NCBI GenBank assembly: GCA_900318405.1
Contig: ONKP01000022.1
Span: 1 to 48,056, forward strand
Source of the DNA: an uncultured Eubacteriales bacterium
Lineage (GTDB): Bacteria > Bacillota > Clostridia > Lachnospirales > Lachnospiraceae
Reading direction: 5' to 3'
Length of the DNA: 48,056 nt
Part shown: in pieces, positions 43,197-48,056 of the stretch
Numbering within the stretch: the stretch's first letter is position 1
Layout: each line of letters starts with the position of its first letter
The notes under the pieces: model-generated
Seen by the model: the letters and a program-made list of their open reading frames with translations, nothing else
Databases searched by the model: none
Told to the model about the DNA's origin: nothing
Translations under genes and position numbers: made by a program

Positions 43197-43601
43197 TTAT
43201 GCCGGAGAAGCATTCTCCTCTTCACGGGCCATGCATTCACTGCATACGCCTTCGAAGACTGTCATGTGGCAGATAACCCGACCGCCTGTCGCCTTTTCCG
43301 CTTCCCGGTCTATCTTGTGGTCGTAGGATGACGGATAATCGGTAATTCTCCCGCAGCGGATACAGTGGAGATGATCATGCGGTTCCGGATTTCCGTCATA
43401 GAAGCTCCACCCGTTGCCCTCTATTTTCTGAATCTGCCCTTCCTGTGCAAACAGATTCAGATTGCGATACACTGTCGCGAGGCCGATCCGCGGGTCTTCC
43501 TCTCTTACGATCTGAAGAACCTCTTCCGCTGTGCGATGAATATTCCTGCCCTTCACTGCCTGAAGGATCATCTGTTTCTGATGTGTATTTCGTCTTTCCA
43601 T
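43197..43601 (-). CDS. perR: Fur-family regulator, PerR-like
   Basis: A 134-residue metal-dependent repressor. The winged-helix DNA-recognition segment GLATVYRNLNLF, the regulatory-metal HDHLHC region and the two CxxC zinc pairs (CIRC, CSEC) are present. PerR is favoured over Fur because rubrerythrin follows it and the box in its promoter fits. GGAGAG precedes the ATG. Its own promoter carries a matching operator, so autoregulation is likely. Confidence 0.87.
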   Translation of the reverse strand: MERRNTHQKQMILQAVKGRNIHRTAEEVLQIVREEDPRIGLATVYRNLNLFAQEGQIQKIEGNGWSFYDGNPEPHDHLHCIRCGRITDYPSSYDHKIDREAEKATGGRVICHMTVFEGVCSECMAREEENASPA

Positions 43602-43614
43602 GCGCTCTCCTTAT

Positions 43615-43629
43615 TGATAACAATTATCA
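43615..43629. promoter_or_regulatory. PerR/Fur box
   Basis: TGATAACAATTATCA, a 6-3-6 inverted repeat, starts right after the -10 element of the perR promoter and covers the likely transcription start. Confidence 0.75.
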
Positions 43630-43656
43630 TTATAATCAAGGTGGCTGAAATGTCAA
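43629..43656 (-). promoter_or_regulatory. perR promoter
   Basis: Perfect TTGACA (43651-43656) and perfect TATAAT (43629-43634) on the minus strand, 16-base spacer. Confidence 0.9.
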
Positions 43657-43710
43657 CAGATTTCGAAAAAATTTTCTCGACATTTTTTCAGATACTCAGA
43701 ACACAAAGAA

Positions 43711-43737
43711 GCCGCGGAAGGAAACACCCTCCGCGGC
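43711..43737 (-). terminator. Probable terminator of the EamA gene
   Basis: Stem GCCGCGG/CCGCGGC with an inner CCT/AGG pairing, followed on the minus strand by TTCTTTGTGTT. It lies 26 bp after the EamA stop and just before the perR promoter. Confidence 0.6.
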
Positions 43738-43763
43738 AGCTCTGTACAATGTACAATATTTGA

Positions 43764-44738
43764 TTAGCTTTGCTTCCGTCGTTTTCCGCCCGAGATCACG
43801 ATGCCTGCCGATACAAGGATCAGGGATATCAGCGTCAGCAGATTGAATGCCTCCGCTCCTTCATCCAGGAATGCCGCAGACAGAAGAACGCCGAGAACAG
43901 GATTCATGAAGCCAAGGATCACGATATGACTGACCTCGTTGTATTTCAGCAGAACACTCCAGAGCGTATAGGCCCCGGCTGAGATGAATCCCATATACAG
44001 GATCAGAATAACTGCCTCCGGACCGGAAGGTGATATCCGTCCGCCGGCCGCAAAACTCCCGATGGACATAGTGAGTCCGCCCAGGAAAAACTGCCAGCCG
44101 CTCAGCACCACTGGATCCTCATGGTCGCTGAATTTCTTGATCAGATTGGCAGCCATGGCACTCGACAGAGTGGCGAGGATCATGGCGCCATCTCCTGCCA
44201 GCGAAAATGGCGCACCGGAAATCCTGCCTCCCGATGAGATCAGCACGACGCCGAGAAACCCCAGAAGGCTGCCGATTGTCTTCCGTGCTGTCAGCTTCTC
44301 ATAATGAAAGATGAATACCGAGAAGATAATAGAAAAGAAATTTCCCGCCGCATTGATGATGGAACCCCGCACGCCCGAAGTGTGCGCCAGCGCCGTGTAA
44401 AAGAACACATACTGCAGGATCGTCTGAAAGCACATCAGAGCCAGCACATATTTCACTGACTGACGCTTCGGCACGGATATTTTTTTCTTACGGATACTGT
44501 CAAAAATAATGACCATCAGCCCGGCGATCGTAAAACGGACGCCGGCAAAAAGAATGCGGGATGCCAGATCTCCCTTCGGCACGTTGAATAATACATAGCC
44601 GATCTTGATGGCAGGCGAGGCGGATCCCCAGAGAAAACAGCAGATCAGCGCCGCCACGAAAACAACTACCGGCTCTGTCCAGAAGCGTCTTCTGTTATCC
44701 TCATGTTTTTCCCCTTCTGTCACTATTTCTTCAGTCAT
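43764..44738 (-). CDS. EamA/DMT-family transporter
   Basis: A 324-residue membrane protein with ten predicted TM helices in two EamA halves (FLWGSASPAIKIGYVLF start; AYTLWSVLLKYNEVSHIVIL and GFMNPVLGVLLSA in the second half). The family exports small metabolites, often amino acids; the substrate cannot be told. The ATG at 44738 follows GGGGGGAGAG; upstream in-frame codons are basic filler and not protein-like. Confidence 0.88.
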   Translation of the reverse strand: MTEEIVTEGEKHEDNRRRFWTEPVVVFVAALICCFLWGSASPAIKIGYVLFNVPKGDLASRILFAGVRFTIAGLMVIIFDSIRKKKISVPKRQSVKYVLALMCFQTILQYVFFYTALAHTSGVRGSIINAAGNFFSIIFSVFIFHYEKLTARKTIGSLLGFLGVVLISSGGRISGAPFSLAGDGAMILATLSSAMAANLIKKFSDHEDPVVLSGWQFFLGGLTMSIGSFAAGGRISPSGPEAVILILYMGFISAGAYTLWSVLLKYNEVSHIVILGFMNPVLGVLLSAAFLDEGAEAFNLLTLISLILVSAGIVISGGKRRKQS

Positions 44739-44805
44739 TTCTCTCCCCCCTGAGACCAGCCTTTCCTCTGCCCGTATTCCCGCTGGTGGAAAACTGCACA
44801 GCGTA

Positions 44806-45420
44806 TCAGAGCTTTCTGAAGTCAGATGCCGGATGTTTGCAGATCGGGCAGATGAAATCGGGAGGCAGCACCTCACCCTCATAAATATAACCGCAGATCG
44901 TGCAGATCCATCCCTTCTTCGGCGCGTCATCCTTCTTCGGTGCCGGTGCAGGTTTGATATGTGCGAAATAGTATGCATAGGTAGCCGATGCCGTGTCGTT
45001 AAGCACCTCTCCTCCGGTCACATCCGCAATAAAAAGCGTATGACTTCCGAGATCTACCGTCTGGCGCACCTTGCCCGACAGATAGGCGTTGACATCCGGC
45101 GTCGTGATATACGTGATGCCGTTTTCCGCACGGCGGAACTCGATTCCGGTCATCTTGTCCGTGTCACGGCCGCTCTGATAGCCGAATCTCTGATAGATAT
45201 CAAAGGTAGATGCCTCACTCAGAATGGAGACATTAAATTCCCCGGTATGCAGGATCATATCGTGGGTAAAATCCGTCTTGTTGAGTGCGATAGCGATCGT
45301 GTTCGGTGCACTTGCCACCTGCAGCGCCGTATTGATGATACAGCCGTTGTCACGATCCCCCTCCTTTGCCGTGCAGACAAAGAGTCCGTAGCTGAGTTTT
45401 CTCATTGCCATGTCAATCAT
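44806..45420 (-). CDS. Flavin reductase domain fused to rubredoxin
   Basis: A 204-residue two-domain redox protein. Residues 1-155 are an FMN-binding split-barrel flavin reductase (SYGLFVCTAKEGDRDNGCIINTA...), a Pro/Lys linker follows, and 165-204 form a rubredoxin (CTICGYIYEG, CPICKHP). This architecture matches the high-molecular-weight rubredoxin of acetogens, which passes electrons from NAD(P)H to flavodiiron proteins for O2 or NO removal. No flavodiiron gene is in the window. GGAGAAGG precedes the ATG. Confidence 0.9.
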   Translation of the reverse strand: MIDMAMRKLSYGLFVCTAKEGDRDNGCIINTALQVASAPNTIAIALNKTDFTHDMILHTGEFNVSILSEASTFDIYQRFGYQSGRDTDKMTGIEFRRAENGITYITTPDVNAYLSGKVRQTVDLGSHTLFIADVTGGEVLNDTASATYAYYFAHIKPAPAPKKDDAPKKGWICTICGYIYEGEVLPPDFICPICKHPASDFRKL

Positions 45421-45479
45421 ATTACCTTCTCCTTTCCGGCCCCTTTCCGGGCTTCCTATGCTCTATTAACAGTTCCTTT

Positions 45480-45692
45480 TCAGAACCCCCATTCTTTATT
45501 TCTGAATCCGCTTAGAATCTCCCTGTACGGCACGAGGATCGGCGGAATACTGCGTATCCTGAGCTTTCCATCCACGGTCTCCGTCCACTTGTGAACAGCC
45601 CGCCAGCTGTTCTTTGTCGCCGCATCAGCTACGACCTTATTGATCATCCGCTCCGTCGACCCTGAGAAAAACACAATATACCAGTCAAACAC
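45480..45692 (-). CDS. Hypothetical 70-residue protein
   Basis: A 70-residue frame starting with GTG, MFDWYIVFFSGSTERMINKV..., ending NKEWGF. The composition is protein-like and the aromatic start WYIVFF is distinctive, but I see no ribosome site upstream and do not recognise the family. It ends about 60 bp upstream of the flavin reductase-rubredoxin gene on the same strand. It could be real or the remnant of a longer gene. Confidence 0.4.
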   Translation of the reverse strand: MFDWYIVFFSGSTERMINKVVADAATKNSWRAVHKWTETVDGKLRIRSIPPILVPYREILSGFRNKEWGF

Positions 45693-45929
45693 GGGCGTTT
45701 ACAGATTCAGAATAGCATATCCACCCGAGAAAAGAAATGAAGAAAACGGGACAGACATTTTTACATTAAGAAAAGGGAGCGGACATTTTTACTCTGTGTT
45801 ACAATAAGCTCCACAGAGGGCGCAGGAATCCGCTGTGATGACAATCATCAGAGAACAGAATCAGATCGGCGGTGCCTGTCTGCATAAAACCTGCAGATTT
45901 CATCACGCCGATAAACAGGAGGGGAAAAA

Positions 45930-47054
45930 TTGGAAAAAGCAAAGGTATATTTCACCGACTTTCGGACCCGTCTGGGTGTACCGCTGCCGGAAAAGCTCCA
46001 GAAGCTGATCCGCCGTGCGGGCATAGGCGACATCGATATGAAGGATAAGCTGGTCGCCATCAAGATGCATTTCGGTGAGCTTGGCAACATCGCCTATCTC
46101 CGTCCGAACTATGCAAAGGCAGTCGCGGACGTTGTAAAAGAGCTGGGCGGCAAGCCATTCCTCACGGACTGCAACACACTTTATCCCGGTTCCCGGAAAA
46201 ACGCCATCGACCATCTGTACTGTGCGGAAGTCAACGGCTTTAACCGTGTGACCACCGGCTGTCCGGTCATCATCGGCGACGGCCTCCGCGGAACAGATGA
46301 CATCGCCGTCCCCGTCCGCAACGGAGAATTCTGCAAGGAGGCGTATATCGGCAAGACGGTCATGGATGCCGATGTTTTTATCTCCCTGACGCACTTCAAG
46401 GGGCATGAGGAGACCGGTTTCGGCGGCACGATCAAAAATATCGGCATGGGCTGCGGTTCCCGCGCGGGAAAAATGCAGCAGCACATGAACGGCAAGCCCC
46501 ATGTCATTGAGGAAAAATGCCGTGGCTGCCGGCGCTGTGCCTCCGAATGCGGTTCCGACGCCATTTTCTATGATACCGGCAAGGCACGGATCGATCAGGA
46601 TATCTGCAAGGGCTGCGGCCGCTGCATCGGTGCCTGCTCCTTCGATGCCATTGAAAACGACAACTGGGATGCCAACGAGATGCTCGACAGGCGTATGGCA
46701 GAGTACGCACAGGCTGTCTGCGACGGGCGCCCCTGCTTCCACATCAGCCTGATCACGGATGTTTCCCCGAACTGCGACTGCCACGGAGAAAATGACGCGC
46801 CGATTCTGCCCAACATTGGTATGCTCGCTTCCTTCGATCCGATCGCCCTCGACCAGGCGTGTGCCGATCTCTGTCTCCATGCGACGCCGATCCGCAACAG
46901 CCAGCTCGGTGACAACCTGGCAAAACCCGACTGGCACCATCATCACGATAACTTCCTCGACAGCAACCCGAATGTCTGCTGGCAGGCGACGCTGGATCAG
47001 GGTGAAAAAATCGGTCTCGGATCGAGACAGTATGAGCTGATCACCATGAAGTAA
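45930..47054 (+). CDS. DUF362-family protein with ferredoxin domain
   Basis: A 374-residue protein: a DUF362 domain (about 35-290, with VAIKMHFGELGN, HFKGHEETGFGGTIKNIGMG and FDPIALDQA) interrupted by a ferredoxin insert with two 4Fe-4S motifs (CRGCRRCASEC and CKGCGRCIGAC, about 195-235). Common in anaerobes; the function is unknown but redox-related. TTG start at 45930, 7 nt after AGGAGGGG. Its stop lies 3 bp from the stop of the converging purine nucleoside phosphorylase gene, leaving no room for a terminator between. Confidence 0.9.
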   Translation: MEKAKVYFTDFRTRLGVPLPEKLQKLIRRAGIGDIDMKDKLVAIKMHFGELGNIAYLRPNYAKAVADVVKELGGKPFLTDCNTLYPGSRKNAIDHLYCAEVNGFNRVTTGCPVIIGDGLRGTDDIAVPVRNGEFCKEAYIGKTVMDADVFISLTHFKGHEETGFGGTIKNIGMGCGSRAGKMQQHMNGKPHVIEEKCRGCRRCASECGSDAIFYDTGKARIDQDICKGCGRCIGACSFDAIENDNWDANEMLDRRMAEYAQAVCDGRPCFHISLITDVSPNCDCHGENDAPILPNIGMLASFDPIALDQACADLCLHATPIRNSQLGDNLAKPDWHHHHDNFLDSNPNVCWQATLDQGEKIGLGSRQYELITMK

Positions 47055-47057
47055 ATA

Positions 47058-47870
47058 TCACCCTTTTAAAATCGCCTTCAGCCAGCGGCACAGCACGCTG
47101 CCGCTCTGCTCCGCGATCCTCAACACTTCCTCGTGCGTGTGTTTTTCTGTGGCAATGCCTGTGGCCATATTGGTGACACAGGCAATGCCGAGCACCTTCA
47201 TGCCCAGGTAATTCGCGGCGATCGTCTCCGGGACCGTAGACATGCCGGTCGCGTCCGCACCAAGCGTGCGGAACGCCCGGATCTCCGCCGCCGTCTCATA
47301 GCAGGGTCCGGGGAAAAACATATACACGCCCTCCCGGTAGCCGATATTCAGGCCATCTGCGATCTTCTCCGCCTGCGCGATCCACCCGCGTGAATATGCC
47401 TCGGACATATCCGGGAAACGCACACCGAACCGCTCGTCATTTGCGCCGATCAGCGGATTCTGCCCGCTGAGATTGATATAGTCCCGGATCACCATCAGGT
47501 CTCCCACAGCAAACGTCTGATTGACCGCACCGCAGGCATTGGTGATAATCAGCCGTTGTACGCCGAGCATCTTCATGACGAAGACCGGGAACACCACCTG
47601 CTGCATGCTGTATCCCTGATAAAAATGAAAGCGTCCCTGCATGACGGCAGTCATCCGCCCGCCGATCTTTCCGAACACAAAATTACCTGCCTGTCCGGCT
47701 ATCGTATCCTTCGGAAAATGCGGGATCTCCGCATAGGGAATCACCGTTGTATCCTGCATGGTTTTTACCAGGCCGCCAAGACCGCTGCCGAGAATGACAC
47801 CGATATCAGGCAGGTCAGATATCTGCTCTCTGATAAAGGAAGCCGCCTCCATTACTTTTTCATAATCCAT
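47058..47870 (-). CDS. Purine nucleoside phosphorylase (trimeric type)
   Basis: A 270-residue PNP that cleaves (deoxy)guanosine and (deoxy)inosine to base and sugar-1-phosphate. ILGSGLGGLV, GRFHFYQGYS, TNACGAVNQ, GPCYETAAEI, GADATGMSTVPE and CVTNMATG are the class I trimeric PNP signatures, and length fits. GGAGG precedes the ATG. No other nucleoside gene lies nearby in the window. Confidence 0.94.
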   Translation of the reverse strand: MDYEKVMEAASFIREQISDLPDIGVILGSGLGGLVKTMQDTTVIPYAEIPHFPKDTIAGQAGNFVFGKIGGRMTAVMQGRFHFYQGYSMQQVVFPVFVMKMLGVQRLIITNACGAVNQTFAVGDLMVIRDYINLSGQNPLIGANDERFGVRFPDMSEAYSRGWIAQAEKIADGLNIGYREGVYMFFPGPCYETAAEIRAFRTLGADATGMSTVPETIAANYLGMKVLGIACVTNMATGIATEKHTHEEVLRIAEQSGSVLCRWLKAILKG

Positions 47871-47934
47871 CTGTCAGTCCTCCCGCTTCTTCATGCGCAT
47901 TTTCCACCCGTAATCTCATGAACAGTTTTTGTTA

Positions 47935-47972
47935 GCGTCTGCGGATGGTTGCGGGTTGGAAGCATCTGTATC
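47935..47972 (-). repeat. Family 3 palindromic element, partial copy
   Basis: GGATGGTTGCGGGTTGGAAG followed by CATCTGTAT matches the reverse complement of 26189-26221 with about three changes. The opposite arm of the palindrome is not recognisable here. It lies 65 bp upstream of the PNP gene. Confidence 0.6.
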
Positions 47973-48056
47973 TCAGACCATCCTGCCAGAATCAGTGCAA
48001 ATCAGTGATTTTTGCCTGTATTCTTCATGCACAGCTTCTGCCTGTATTATATAATA

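Overview
The window looks like a core-genome stretch of a moderately GC-rich anaerobic Clostridia bacterium, most likely in or near Lachnospiraceae. This is inferred from AGGAGG-type ribosome sites with frequent GTG/TTG starts, a tryptophan T-box in front of trpEGDCFBA, a class III fructose bisphosphatase, rubrerythrin plus PerR, ferredoxin-type indolepyruvate oxidoreductase, CsoR/CopA/CopZ and KtrAB. I see no phage, plasmid, insertion sequence or CRISPR array.

Layout. 1-6.5 kb: a probable rRNA-operon leader running off the left edge, tRNA-Ser(GGA), a Nudix hydrolase co-transcribed with a membrane GGDEF/PAS protein, a divergent seven-helix GGDEF protein, tRNA-Ser(UGA), ispD and tsaD. 6.6-15 kb: rnz, then the full trp operon (E-G-D-C-F-B-A, minus strand) behind a Trp T-box. 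15.1-21.8 kb: a self-contained three-gene operon of uncharacterised proteins (a giant beta/helical-repeat protein, an Hsp70/actin-fold-like protein, a TPR protein with a long acidic disordered insert) with its own promoter and terminator. 21.8-26.1 kb: class III fbp, a stand-alone C39-like cysteine protease, an SPFH/stomatin protein. 26.2-31.7 kb: an Hcp-like protein that has lost every cysteine ligand of the hybrid cluster, then the csoR-copA-copZ copper operon with two CsoR-type palindromes. 31.7-37.3 kb: a 252-bp fold-back element, UbiB/AarF kinase, a phasin-like protein, DgkA, and KtrBA potassium uptake. 37.5-42.0 kb: an aryl-pyruvate oxidation operon (iorA-iorB-paaK-ACT). 42.1-48 kb: a 35-residue basic peptide gene, rubrerythrin and perR, an EamA exporter, a flavin reductase-rubredoxin fusion, a DUF362 ferredoxin-like protein and a purine nucleoside phosphorylase.

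How it fits together. The genes describe a fermentative anaerobe that makes its own tryptophan, degrades aromatic amino acids via aryl-pyruvates to aryl-acetyl-CoA, and defends itself against peroxide/oxygen (PerR, rubrerythrin, rubredoxin-flavoprotein) and copper. Beyond genes there is a notable set of intergenic palindromic elements: three different families, each present twice in the window (one pair with compensatory base changes), a 63-bp nested palindrome before paaK, a triple 29-bp repeat that builds a chain of overlapping micro-ORFs before the ACT gene, and a triple 19-bp repeat before rubrerythrin.

Most worth following up: the cluster-less Hcp-like protein, the three-gene unknown operon, and the fold-back and palindromic elements.
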